Shown in pieces: positions 11,960-25,000 of a stretch of 64,000 nt of DNA. This DNA comes from Thuidium tamariscinum (Eukaryota > Streptophyta > Bryopsida > Hypnales > Thuidiaceae), in NCBI GenBank assembly GCA_947034885.2, contig OX344753.2:28474347-28538346 (forward strand). Reading direction: 5' to 3'. Under the pieces are notes generated by a model. It did not search any database. It saw only the letters and a program-made list of their open reading frames with translations, and had not been told where the DNA came from. A program made the translations under genes and the position numbers. Each line of letters begins with the position of its first letter. Within the stretch, counting starts at the first letter, position 1.

Positions 11960-12919
11960 CACTAGAAGAATACAATGTTTTCATGAACACATCCATTCAT
12001 GCATGTAGATGTTGAGTTAGACATCCTCTATATCAACATGGACGTCCAAGTAGATCGCGTTAAAAAAAACATGGGTAAAACATCAAAAAAAACACCTAGA
12101 CATGAACATGTCAAGGACTAGACATCTAGAAAAACATTAGTCAACGGGGTTCTGAAAAAGTTCCATGTGGCAGGAAATTTAGCACCACATAGGCGCGGGT
12201 AGCTAGCTAGGAATTTTTTTCATCCATCATGTTTTTGTTGATGTGGCATCTGCCCTATCAGCTCATTTGGGGGTCAAAGCGGGGGTGACGTGGCACATTC
12301 AAATGGTGACGTGGCAGATTTTTAAAAGCACATTTACTGTCTTTTGAGTTTTTTGGGGGTATTTTCTATGATGTCTTCAAAGACATCTTTATGTCTCAAA
12401 AGACATCATGAGAGACCTCTATGTGTTTCATATGATGTTCATCTCCATGCATGTGGTGTAAGCAAGGACACAAACATATTGACATGTAATGTCCTATGAG
12501 ACTTCAACATTGTAGTAACAAATATAGTATTTGAGATATACACATTTATAGAGACATCAACATAGACATTGAAATATCTTGCACTGTCAACTTTGATGGC
12601 ATCATGACCATCTATTAAAATGTTTAGTACAAATCAAACAAACAAAATAATGTCACATGGGACATTTGTGTGATCAAATGCACAATTTAGCATGACACTA
12701 ATATATCTAGTCACACATGTTCTATATAATGCACATGTATATTATAATGTCTACTACAACATATGTACCAATGCAAATATAATGTCCACCACAACATGCC
12801 ATGCACAATACATTGTACACCGTATAAATATATCATCTATAATATGCTATACATTGTAATCCATGTATAATACACTATATATGGCAACTATATTGCATGG
12901 CTTGAAAAACCATTTATTA

Positions 12920-13868
12920 TCCCCTAAAGCCCTTATTAACAACGTTTTTTGAGATTATAAATTTTTTGGGAAGCTCACTACGGATGGAGTTTGTTTTTTT
13001 TTTCTTTGAAATTTTGATACAATGTGTGCCCAAGGAGTATCTTTAAGGCCCGACAATTTTCATAACTTTTGACTTCACGGTTAAAAAGTTATGGCAGGAT
13101 ATGTTGTTTTCTTTACTCGGCGGGTAGAACAGGTAGCTGAAGAAACTTCTTCAAAAGAACTTTTTTTTTTAAAAAGAAATTTCAAATTGGTTCTTTAGGT
13201 TTATATAGACATGGGAAGCTTTGAATCAATCAATTCCAATCAATGAGTCAAAAGTTATGAAGATTTTGAGTTTGGGGTAGTTTGTAGCCAGTTACAGAAT
13301 CTCTACAGTACAAAAAAAAGTTTGAAATTCTTCATTTAATTCAATTTTTCATATTTTTGGAAAAAATAAAAACAAAAGGTGTAGATTGTTTATTAAAACA
13401 TTTTAACCATTGGGATTGAAAATTTTCAATTCCATGAATAAAATGTTCACAATTTAGTATTTTGGCTCATTTTTTACTTCTTTCTACTTACTTATTTTTT
13501 CCTATATGTTGTACAATTCCAAATGGTTTGAAATTTTTGAGAATGTAGCCAACTTGCATTGAAGTATGAGTTCAAAGAGTACCCACCATTTTGAATTTTT
13601 TTTCACACAAATGTGACCTTGTGAAGTGCAGCTGCCCGCATTTTCGCAGGGATAAAAAAACAATTTTTGTCAATTCGAATGCTTATATCTTGCAATCTAC
13701 ATGGTGGAAATTTCTGAAATTTTTTCTACATGTTTACAAACCACCTTACTACAAGATCCTACTGTTACATGAGTCAAAAATGTGTTTTAAATAAAAATTT
13801 GCACTTGTATTAGAAATGGCATTTTGGGGGCATTTTTGGTGAAAACATAGTCAAAAATCTTTAGGGAT
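12920..13868 (+). repeat. Dispersed repeat R1, copy 2 (inside the CACTA element)
   Basis: Starts CCCCTAAAGCCC and ends CTTTAGGGATTA, giving ~0.95 kb. It is the inverted counterpart of 6878-7790 and is parallel to 16780-17697. No coding capacity. The ORF at 13591-13794 reads through this repeat and is not credible as a gene. Confidence 0.65.
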
Positions 13869-15830
13869 TATATGAATATTTTGACATAAGAAGGCAAGAT
13901 ATTTATACTAATGGGATGCTAGGAGGAAAGACAAACCATATGGGATTTGCCTAGTGCAACAGGTTGTGGACCTTGTGTATTTGGACATCTCAAATGACGT
14001 CTAAATTGATATTGCAAAAATATCTTCATGTCTTAATTGATGTTTCAATTGCCATCTCAGTTGACACCTTAAAAACAATTTTAAAAGCCTCACATGGTGG
14101 CAAAGTGTGCTAACGTGGCACACTATAGGGTGCAAAACATATAAGATAACATCTTGCATTGCCCATTACATGTTAGAACTTCTAATAAATGTAATGAAAT
14201 CTTGGGGAGGAAACTCTCCATTTTTTTTAAACTATATTGTACAATCAAATGCAAGGTGGTATTAATTAACTTCTCTTAAATTTAGACAATTTTCAAAAGT
14301 AAACTAGCATCACTAAAATAGAATATTTCAAGCTATTTATAATGAAGGGTAGGTAATAATAGATAGCTTTACCTATTATTTTTTTTCTAAAATAGGGTTG
14401 CCAAAAGGTCTCTCAAGATTTGAAGTTTTATGAACTATAATAAATTTGGATTTAAGAAACTAAGGGGCTAGATTCTATAAATTGGGTTGGATTTCCTAAG
14501 TTGTAAAGAGAAGTCAAGCTACCAATTTTAGTGATAGTTGATGACAAGTGACAAGTAATCTATTGATTGAAAAAAAATTCTTCTTCCAAGTGAAATGGTA
14601 TTGATGTGGGTAACTTTCAATATTAATGCAAATATTTAACAGTATAGTACTAATGCAATACTGAATCAATATAGAAGAAGATAAGAATAAATAAAATATT
14701 GTAGCTACCATAAATGAATATTGTCCATTGGCTTAGTAAACAGTACCACAACTTGGATAATGAAAATTATATGTTTAAATATTACAAAATATCTTTAATT
14801 TGATATTGAAAGTATGATTTTTATGAATAATTGCAGTAATGCACATTTGTAAAATTGGTGTATAGAAGCAATTAATTTTTGACACTAAAATATACAAATT
14901 TTTAAAAAATATTGTCAAACAATTATACAATTGTAATACCAAAATTGTAAAATTGTTTAATTTAGGAAGATTTCATCATTATATTGCAATTGTGTGCATT
15001 TTAGATTTTTAAAAATTGAAATGATTTTTTTTGTTGGTTCAAAGTCATTGTAGATGACGTTCATTTGACTTCAATTTCCTGCACTTTAGTATTTTCAATA
15101 GTTAGGATTTAGGATTTTGGTCTATTGTGTTTATAATGATTTCTTATTTTGTTTGTTTTTGTGAATGTTTGTGTAATTTCTATGACAAGGGTTCAAAAAG
15201 CTACTTAGTTAGTGTGAAATTGTGAATTTTAGGGTTTAAAGATTAGGGTTTCAAAAAAAATTTAGACACTTAAATACCATATTTTATTTGTTGTACATTT
15301 TTCAAATTTCTGAAGTTAATGAGTGTTTTTGTAAAAGATGTGCCAAAGATATCTAAATTTTTCAACCTACTAAAAAAATTTAGGGAAGCATAACTTTGAT
15401 TTGGATCCCTAGTTGGAAAAAATATATATTTTCACTTAAAGACATATTCACATTTTATGTCAAAATTTTATGAACATCCAATCAAATTCACTTCATAGGA
15501 ACCTACCTAAATTTTCAATTGTTTGTTCAATGAACAATTGACCTTTAAAAGTTGCAAACTACCACTTTGTCAATAGCATTTAAATTGAATTGATTGTTGT
15601 TGATTTCATGGTATAAATCTTGTACATATATGTAGTAGAAGGAAAAAAATTTCAATTTTAAATGTAACATAGCCCTATTTTAAAACCTACAAGAATGAAT
15701 TTACAAAAATTATAGGATATTGAAAACATGCCCTTTGTAGCTTTTTATGTAAAAATACAATCATCTTGAATACAAGAATTAAGATAAATAGCCGCACATA
15801 AAATACCTTTTTAACTCAAGTGTATACTGA
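13869..15830. other. Interior of the CACTA element, no gene recognised
   Basis: AT-rich sequence between the nested R1 copy and the right subterminal repeat zone. It shows no transposase-like ORF, only short open frames that look random. Any original coding region has been deleted or has decayed. Confidence 0.4.
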
Positions 15831-16779
15831 CTTGAATGCATGTGATGTCTAAATATACCATGGAGTGCACCCCTCAAAAATGAAAGACACATTGAATAGC
15901 ATAAGGTAGGAGTTCACATTTACATGACATTGAACACTTTTTTACTCCTGAAGATGTCTTTTACAATGTCATAAGGCTTCCATAACGTCACTTGGCCTAT
16001 CCTATTGTATCCAAAATGTCTACATTTACATAGTGAAATCAACAACTACATCTCTAATGATGTTACGTTCTCTCTACCAATGTCTTGAAGAACTTCCAAA
16101 TGTCTTTTCAGACATCTATTGTAACATCACAAAGTCTCTTAAGACATCATAAAATAAATATTGAATAAGCACAACTGTTGAACTCATGTGCCAAAAAAAC
16201 ATCCCACGTCAACATTATCCTTTGCTACATCAGCATAATTCCTTGCCGTGTCATCAAATTTTGATGTCATGTACCACATCACTTGCCACGTCACCTCTTT
16301 TTTCCCCACAATTTGCCCGTTCACTACCCATCTTTTCTTTTTACCTTGGGGCAAAGCTTTTATTCAAAATTATAGTAATTTTTATAAAATGATCCTTATT
16401 AAAAATGAGTCAACAAAGCTAACGTGGCAATTAATGTTTTTCTAAACATCAATTTCAACACTAAGATGTCTTTAGATATGTCAAAGAAAATTTGAATATC
16501 AATTGTAGCACCAACTTGTTTTTACTGTAATTTTCTGCCTTCATGTCTAACATCCACAAAATTCTACTCTTGACATTCAAGTGCACTCTGTGACATGTAG
16601 ACATCTATATGGACACCTATATGTCTAGCCATAGACATGCATATGTCTTTGCCAAACACCAAAAAAAATACAATTTTCTTCTAGTGCCCTGCTGAAATTA
16701 GCTATCAGTGAATGAAAACTATACATGTGTCTTACAACTGCGTCAACAAATTAGAATTAAACATTTGTTGGACACTTTA

Positions 16780-17697
16780 AACCCTAAAGGACTATTGTTC
16801 CTTCAGGAGACAAATGCAATTTCGGGTAGGTACCTACAAGTTGAATTTTTGTCTTGATTTTTTGAAACTTTTTTTGGAGATAGAAAAACTGAATATCTTC
16901 ATAGGGATATAATTTTTTTTCAATCGGTGCCTAGGAATAAAAGTTATGCCCAAATAAGCTCAAAACAGGGGATGGTGAGCAGTTCGGGCAGCAAAGAAAA
17001 CTTTAAAAAAAAAATTGGAATTTTTTCCCTTATAGATTATATTTTTTTCTATCTAGAAAGCTTTGATTCATTTCATTTGGATTTGTTCTGAGAAAGTTAT
17101 GGACATTCTTGTTTTTCGGGCAATTAGAGCATCTTCTTGAAAAAAATAACTTGTAGGATTCATTTCTGAATGCAATTTGTGCAATTTGTGCAATTTTTTT
17201 CTTTTCATGGTTTAGTTTACTTGCTAGAATAATCTCACCATTAGGATTAGTGCATTTTAATTCCATCAAAAATATATTAATATTTTAGATTTTCCTTCTA
17301 TCTCATACCTACTTCTACTTAACAATTTCTTTAAGTATGAAAATTAAATTGTTTTTGAAATTATTATTTTTCCCAGATCCTTAACTCAATTTTGCACTTT
17401 AAAAATTTAAAGCTCAAAACTCTGTAGTGCAAAATTTTTAAGTTAGAAATGTTCAAAGTCAAAAAATCCAATCCCGCAATGTGCTGAAAAACTCATTTTT
17501 TCTACTTTAAATGCAAATATCTTGCAATCTATGGGGCCAAAAAATTTGAAATTTTTTCCACACTTTTTTATACTAGTAAAGTGTGAAATCCTATGGTTAG
17601 ATGTGAAAAAAGACAAATTAAATGTTTTTTTACTCTTTGCTTTGAAAATGACAGTTTTTAATGTTTTTTGGTAGAAAACAAGGTTTGGTCCTTTTAC
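16780..17697 (+). repeat. Dispersed repeat R1, copy 3
   Basis: Begins AACCCTAAAGG and runs parallel to copy 2. Shared blocks include aaaagttatg, gttcgggcag (cf. ggcgggtagaac), tgaaatttttt-c and atatcttgcaatcta. The right end is decayed (ggtccttttac). At ~17330 it has ctTTAAgtatga, which is the uninterrupted version of the site where the MITE at 34024-34756 sits in copy 4. Confidence 0.55.
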
Positions 17698-17699
17698 AA

Positions 17700-18030
17700 T
17701 GGAAACACCCAAAACCATCAAAATAAGGAATTTAGCATAGTTAAAGGTAGCGTTCTTTAAAAATGATATTTTTCTAGTATTAGCAAGTGAAAATCATGAA
17801 TATTAAAAAAAATTAGATTTTTCGGATACAATATGTAATTTCTACAAATTTTCAAAGTATTGGCTCCTTAAACCTGTGAAACCGTCCTGTAGGTGCCCCC
17901 AAAACTAAACCCTGTGAAAATCAACACTCAACCATGACAGCCAACGAGATTTTTCTATGTGTCCTTCAATTGTGTCAACAAATTACAATCACACATGTGG
18001 CGAATACATAAAGGGAACTCTATTGACACA
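17700..18030 (+). repeat. Uninterrupted copy of the CACTA insertion site
   Basis: Parallel to 11748-11959 joined to 16687-16770. The alignment passes from cct-taggtg ... ctaaaccctg to gtcaacaaatta-aat-a without the 4.7 kb insert. It supports the CACTA boundaries. Otherwise no coding content. Confidence 0.65.
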
Positions 18031-18370
18031 TTTAGGTGAATCTACTGTCCATTGCAAGGAACAGGTGCGGAAATGGGTGTTGTGCCCTTAGGAGTTAATG
18101 AATACTTGTGGACAAATTTAGTGGTATTCTAGGGTCCAAGAATAGGTACAAGGACGGAAATGGGTGTTTCTCCTTTAGATTCTAGAAATTGTTTTGAACC
18201 ATTTGGGCTGCACACTTCAAAAAATCTTAACAACTTTGTACTTTGTCAAAAAAAAATTCAATTGCTCTCTCCATTTCTCATGTTTGTCTTTCTGGAAAAA
18301 AAAATTAAAATTTTTCAAAAATGTCAACATGGCAAACCAGTCATTCTGCCTGTCATATGTTTACCTTATG

Positions 18371-19094
18371 GCCCACTTGTCTGCGCACTTGATGAAATAT
18401 CCTTTGTTGTATATTCTCAGTCATCTGGTCTCTGACGGACTGCACCCACACTTAAGAAGATCAAGCACTGTCGGTATCCATCCCATCACCTCCACCATCG
18501 ATCGAGGCTCTGCAGTCGAGCTCAGTTTCAATCAACCGCTGAGATCGACGCTACCACAGTCTGCATGCCAGAACAGAATTAAGACACACACTGAGGCTAA
18601 CTTCAATCTGACGGAGCACCATCAAGAGTCTGCGTGTTTGGTAATTATGCACTACGCAATACTTAGCTCCATCGATGTACGTAAGGTAACTGCAGTAGCT
18701 GCGCCACCCTGACTAGTACCGGCCACATCCTACGAACACATTATAATTAATTAATTGTCGTTTAGAACCCAAAGTCCGAGTACTTAATGCATGCCTGAAA
18801 AAGGCTCCAGATCGCATGAATTGATCGAAGCGTTGTACAGACCTAGATACGCCGACCGGTGACGCTTTGAAATTCAACGAGTCATATAATTACTATTCGC
18901 TTGGCGAGGATCGATCTATGTATCGATGTAGGTTACCGACGACTTCTCTCCTGCGTGGTTGCCGTAGATCGGAGCATTTTTAGACCGTACCATGCCAGGA
19001 TTGTCGATTACATGATAGCTAAGAGTTGCATATCCCAGGCGCGCATTGCTCAGCATATCCAGAGGTTCTAGCTGTTTCGATTCTGGCTTAAGCG
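18371..19094 (+). promoter_or_regulatory. Duplicated upstream region of receptor kinase copy 1
   Basis: Homologous to 38353-39294. Similarity begins near ggcccacttgtctgcgcacttgatga and continues through gatcaagcactgtcggtat, catcacctccaccatcgatcgaggctctgca, tcgttt-gaacccaaagtccgagtacttaatgcatgcctgaaaaa and into exon 1. It is GC-richer than the DNA before it. It is conserved as DNA but not in a reading frame, so it most likely holds the promoter and 5' UTR. Copy 2 has an extra ~190 bp around 38860-39050. Confidence 0.6.
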
Positions 19095-22000
19095 ATGGAG
19101 AGATCTGTGGACGCCAGGTTCAGGTGTTGTTGGAGTGTGGCGGTTGCCGTGCTCCTCCTTCACTTCAGCTGCGGAGTGCCGACGGCATTGGCTCAGACTC
19201 AACCAGGTTTGATGTTAACCCGAACGATAGTCATACTTCAGGTCGCATGCATGTAAAACGAGCTGCAGTCTGTTGTAAGTAGCGTTCAGAGCTCTGAAAT
19301 TTTAGTTCGCCAAATAATCCGGCCATGGTCAATAGTTGCGCGTGGACGAGTTCGCGGTGGATATATAATTCTGTTGGTATAAGTTGACAAATTAACAAAG
19401 CGTTCTCCTGTAAGTGATGAAGTCTCATTTCACGGGAAGAAAAACTTTGGAAAAGCCGCCGTAAGATGTTAGTGCGTGATGTGCTTTGAAGCTTCTCTCA
19501 AACAAGGATGTGTCATTTTACTTTTAATTGTCAGACGCACGATTTTCCCTTCATCAGATTGCTCAGGGCGCTTTAGTTTTAAGGTTTCAAAGTTTAACGA
19601 AGCACGTCGACATCAGTCATGTCGCACTAAAACCAAGGGAACGTATTTCAGTACAATGGCAATTTTCACAGGTTCATATTCGGATTTGATAGTGGTAAGT
19701 AAGTTTGACCAAGTCAAAATTTGAAACAACCCGTTCGTGAACTTCAGCTGGGAAGACTAATTGTCCGGACTCTGTTATCTTCAAGCTTCGCTTTGTTAAT
19801 GTGGAAAATCTGAATGAACGAAACACGATAACATGTACAGCACATGAAAAAATGCATTGCATTGTCAAAAGTAATGAAAAAGTCTGTCATTATAAAGAAT
19901 GTTCAACCCGTAAAACTCTTGAACTACATAAATTGTGCAGCGAGTTGGTTGTCATGTTATCTTGATGATTGACTTCGGGATGTTTCTTTGGCAGCGGATT
20001 CTCTGAACATCGACTGTGGTGCAACCGAGGCGTACTTCGACGGACTCACCAATCTCACTTGGGTCCCTGATGCCGACTACATTTCCACCGGGAAAACCCA
20101 CACTATAGAGGCAGTCCCCGAAGATGTCCTGAGTTTCACCGAGATGAAGACGCTCCGCTACTTCGACGATCTTCGTCCCAAGCACTGCTTCACCTTGCCC
20201 GTGACCTCAGGCAGCACCTACTTGCTGCGGGCGACGTTCTTCTACGGCAACTACGACAACAAGAGTACGCTACCATCGTTTCAAATAGCAATCGACGCCA
20301 GCATTGTGGACAATGTGACGACCCAATCTACGGAGGGCACGTACAGCGAGTTCCATTACATGGCGCAGGGCAGCGTGACCTACTTGTGTCTGCTGCGGAC
20401 GTCGCTGCTGTACTCACCGCTCATCTCCGGAATCTCTCTGAAACTGGCAAATAACTTGACGAAGGGGCACGTCGAAGACTATGGTCAGTACCTGCAGCAA
20501 GGGACTATCATCAGCACAATCGGGCGCGTGAATTTCGGTGAAACGAAATTTAAAATGATAAGGTAAGCACAGTTTATATGTCTGCTAAATAATTCTTTTA
20601 GACAGTTCAATTGAGAGATGCTGCATTCCTCAGTATCTGATAGCCATCCGAGAACATGCATGAATTCTATAGATACGTCGGTTGATCATGAAATTGTATC
20701 AGATGCCTGCAATGCTTAACTGTCTACACAATTATGGTAAAGCTGAATACACGGCTCTACCTGTGTGCCATACAGGAATTTAGTAGGTTGATCTCCAAGC
20801 TTTCTTCGGTTAATCAAACCGGACTCGCTTGTAGTTCTCCCTAATAAACCCTAAGCCCTAAAAAACCCTAAACCAGACCAGGTCCAGTTAATGTGTCATC
20901 TCTCGCGGTTATGCATGGATCTTGTCTTCGTGTCATTCGACTGACATTTGTATGGAATTTCTCGCGCGCCACTTGTGCTTTCTGATTTCGCAGAGCCCCC
21001 GATGATTACTACGACCGATTTTGGATTTCTGAAGGCCTCGATTCCCTCTATTTAAAACGCACCATTTCTCCAATGCAGAATCTGTCGACCAATTCGACTG
21101 TGGATAGATATATGCATTCCGCGTCTAGGATCCCGTCGGCCGTGCTGCAATCGGGTATCACGAGCTCCGGCACTATCACATCGCTGCTGCTGCCGCCCGG
21201 CTGGAACCACACGGTGAACTCGTGGTTCGTGTCAGTTCGCTATATGGAACTCAACTCTACGGGCTCAGAAACTCGAAATTTCACGATGGCTGTTCATGGC
21301 ACCGAATTGATCGAAATGAACGTCTACTTGAACGGCACATTTCTTCAGGTCACAGGCAGAGAATTTTTTTCCGTGCATGATTCGCATATTGGACCAGATT
21401 CCACCATTACCCTGACTCCCCTCCCAGACTCCATGGCCGGTCCTATTGTGAATTCTATGGAGGTTTTTTCCAGATCCGATCCACGATTGGATAAAACAAC
21501 TGGTCGAGATGGTGAGTTACGTTGTTTCAATTTTCCCGTCCAAATACTGCTCTTCACATGCTGCTATATTTGTAACACATTGGAAGGGTTGTAACGTAAT
21601 TAACTCATGCCATGAAATTTTGCAATTCCTGTCTGACTAGACAGTCTTGCGCTGCAGACATCTAATATAATATCACGGTCATCTGAACTTTCTAGTGATT
21701 GTTTTCAGATGGCCATCAGAGAATTAGAGGTATGTAGCAACTCACATGTAGCTCTGGCTGAACAGCATCAACGAACTCTGTATGAGTTAACGTTGCGGCT
21801 GTTGTATCATATACTTTCACACATATGGCGATGCAATGAACACACGAAGTGATTATAGATGAGTATTCTTTCACACTAAGTAGTGTTACTCAGTATACGA
21901 GATTCGCACTAGGCTCACTAAAGGTGGATCAGTTTTTTTTCAAGTTTGGATACTAACAGCAATTCGACGGACAATAAATGCTGTGCAGCACTGGCTATTG

Positions 22001-25000
22001 AAGACATCAAGAAGATCATGAAACTGATGGACTGGTCTGGTGATCCATGTCTGCCTGTACCCCATTCCTGGATTACTTGCAGTCCCAGTTTTTCGCCTCA
22101 GATTACTGCTATGTGAGTAGACTTTGCTTGGAATTGGGGAGCACAGTACTCAGTCAGGTGGTGCTTTCGTAGAATGTCGAGGTTTGAACAATAATTGATA
22201 GTGATGGGATTCGGAGGAGATGGAAACTGAACTTTGAAGTGTGACACATTTATTTTTGGTTCTTTAAATCCTATAATCATGTCTCGTTCAACTTGGGCAA
22301 GTTACGTTAGTGTCTAGATCCAGTGTTATGGAGTCGTCGTCTTCGTTTGGCTCTCTCTGTCGAGAGGTCCAACCGAAGTGAGTACAGAGTGAAGTACTTC
22401 GCTACCTGTAGTTCTTAACTTTAGTCTAGAAGATCTATTTTCAGTCCTGTTCTTACAATGTCTTGGAGGGAAAACAGTCTGCACTGACAATGTCCTGGCG
22501 TTTATTGGCGAGGACGTGCAGAAATCTTTCAGGATATCAACTGGAGAGTACGATTCCAGCCAGTTTCGCCAGCCTCTCTGGACTGACCTCCTTGTAAGTT
22601 GTCCAACTCCTATTCCATTAAATGCTGTTTAAGGAGAAGGATTTAAGGAGAAGGAGAAAACTTTCTAGAATTCTCCCGATAAGATGAAGAGATTCAGTGT
22701 GCCAAAATTGCGACACTCATTCAACATTCACAGAGCTGAAAATTGTAGGACTGATGTAGATCTAAGGTTCCAAATAAGAGGTTTCGGATAGTTATCATCT
22801 CAACTCTCTGAACACATAAATGTGGTGCTTACTCTGCTGGTATGTTGGCTACGCTGACGGTTTGTACTAAGCATTCATGTGGAATAATTAACCGCCTGAA
22901 CTACCTGAACTCGGCATATATCTGTGATGACACTAACAACGTCTTTCTCGTTGGAAAGGGAAAATTTCAATAAATTGATGGACACGTTTGCAGGCGCTAG
23001 ATCGGAGCTGCATATCTGTTCCAATCCTAGTCTTTAGAGCTTTGTGCGCAAGTTGATTTTCCCAATTCTGGTGCTAAGGAGCACACCATTATATCGTGTA
23101 TGACCATTAAAATAAATTTATTGTGGATGAAAACCCAGTTAAGCACAAGAATTGTTTTTAGTAAAGTATTGCAGGTTTCACAAAACAAAGGGAGTGTCAC
23201 AAAACATTGAAGCCCACACATCGGCGTACATTTTCTCACTATTGGGTTCAAGAAGACCTTGAAATGGAGTCATCGAAGGTCTTTGATGCACTTAAGAATT
23301 CGTTGCTCATCATGTTCTGATGTTTGGGATATATGTCAATTGATGTATCTCAGGGTCTTGGACGACAATAATTTAAATGGCCCTCTACCTGAATGGCTGC
23401 TAAATTTAACAGACCTCAGAACTTTGTAAGTTGTGATCACTCTTCCTTCTGTGAATGAAACTACTTGATCAGCTTCATCTTCCACGCTTTTTCTATTTTG
23501 TTCCAAGTGGAAGCTCTATATGACATTGATGTTGGAGAACTGATTGAGATCATCCTAAATTCATTAATTGCAGGTCCGTCCGGAATAATAACTTCAGGGG
23601 TCCAATTCCAGATGCGCTTCTTTCAGCTGATTCTTCGATAACGTTCAAGTAAGTTCTCGCATACGTTTGAAGGCAGTGTTGATCACATTAGCATAAGATT
23701 GATGCATGAAACCATGTACTACCTCACTTGTTAGCAGATTATTTACATGGTAACGATTTCCATTAGGATTCTCTTGCATGTAACACTGACCATAAATGTA
23801 TTCCGGACAAAATCAGATTGTAATTCATTTGACACAGGAGAAATACAATATATATTCAAAATAATGGAATCGAGAATGGAATGAAAACTTCTGACCATAC
23901 CCCAAGCTTTTTACGATGAGGTCGTAATTTGAGATCCAAAAGGTGGTTATTCGAAGTCGGACTCTCGTGCCCTTAAAAAGGAAAACTTTGCAAACTGAGT
24001 TTTTGTGTCTTAACTGTGAAAACCCTAAGGTGTGCATGCGTGTCAGTGGAATGGAATAGTAATCATCCCCTATCACAGCCTGAACCATCTTAATGCTCTC
24101 ATATTCTTTCGTGACATCAGCTGAAACTTTTCAATGAATTTGTAACTTGATGTCCAGGTACAGGCCTGGGAATCCTCTCTTAACTGACAAAGGAGGCAGC
24201 CCGCAGAACAGCAGCCTGTGTGACAATTGCCATGGCAAATCGAGCAGTGCAACCATCGTTGGTGCCATTGTAGGCGGTGTTGCTGGACTCATATTCATTG
24301 TTGGAATAGCTGTCTACTATCGATACCAATTGCAACGTAAAGTGCCGAATCCGTCTGACGACGAAAACATGATGAGTAAGCATCGGTTCAAATGCAAGCA
24401 ACAACTATTTTGAAGTACATAGAGTTTGCATTTCATTTGTACAAAATCTGCCGATAACATTCGATCCACAAATAGGTGAGATTCAATTTCTCAGTGAGCA
24501 AATACCTTCCAAATCCTTCGCAACACTCTTCATTCATGAAATTGGGTCACTGCAAGAGGCCAAGATAAAACTCATTCTCTTGTTGAATGTTTCTATGATC
24601 AACGTGCAGAAATTGCCACCTCAAGTGGTGCCAAGGCTTACTCACTTGCAGAGGTCAAGGTTGCAACAAGTAACTTCAACAAAGAAATTGGGAGAGGAGG
24701 ATTTGGCCCCGTGTACTACGGAAAGTTTCCTGATGGGCCAGAAGTGGCAGTCAAGGTTGCCGATGGAAATTCCAAGCAAGGAGAAAAGGAGTTCTTCAAT
24801 GAGGTTTGCTAATTATATATAGACCTATGTAGCCCACCGAATGATCAATTTGGGAAACCAGGTTGCTTTTACGATACGTCTGGGATCCAGTATACATGTG
24901 GGTTTTAGGGCTTCAACTCTAACAGTAAGCCTTAGTTTCCGCTGTTTCAAACAACCTTGTAAGCGATTGAGACCTCTGTCGTGTTTCCGCACCAAACTAG

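Larger units (their letters stand above)
11960..16686. mobile_element. CACTA (En/Spm)-type DNA transposon, non-autonomous
   Basis: The left end is CACTAGAAGAATACAATG and the right end, reverse complemented, is CACTAGAAGAAAATTG. Plant CACTA elements commonly end CACTACAAGAAAA. Flanking triplets are acc (11957-11959) and ccc (16687-16689), compatible with a 3-bp target duplication with one change. Both subterminal regions (~11990-12900 and ~15830-16660) are dense in short gacatc/gatgtc motifs in both orientations, the usual CACTA subterminal repeat structure, plus tgacgtggca-like motifs. An uninterrupted relative of the insertion site exists at 17700-18030. Length 4727 bp. No transposase ORF survives and an R1 repeat is nested at 12920-13868. 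Confidence 0.8.

Noticed and set aside
18194-18712. 172-codon open frame upstream of receptor copy 1
   Set aside because: DNA is conserved in copy 2 (38254-38630), but indels shift the frame repeatedly and no motif is present. It fits a duplicated promoter/5' UTR better than a gene.
24147-24413. Short plus-strand ORF with an apparent transmembrane helix as an independent gene
   Set aside because: It is exon 8 of receptor copy 1 read into the intron; it joins in phase with exons 7 and 9.
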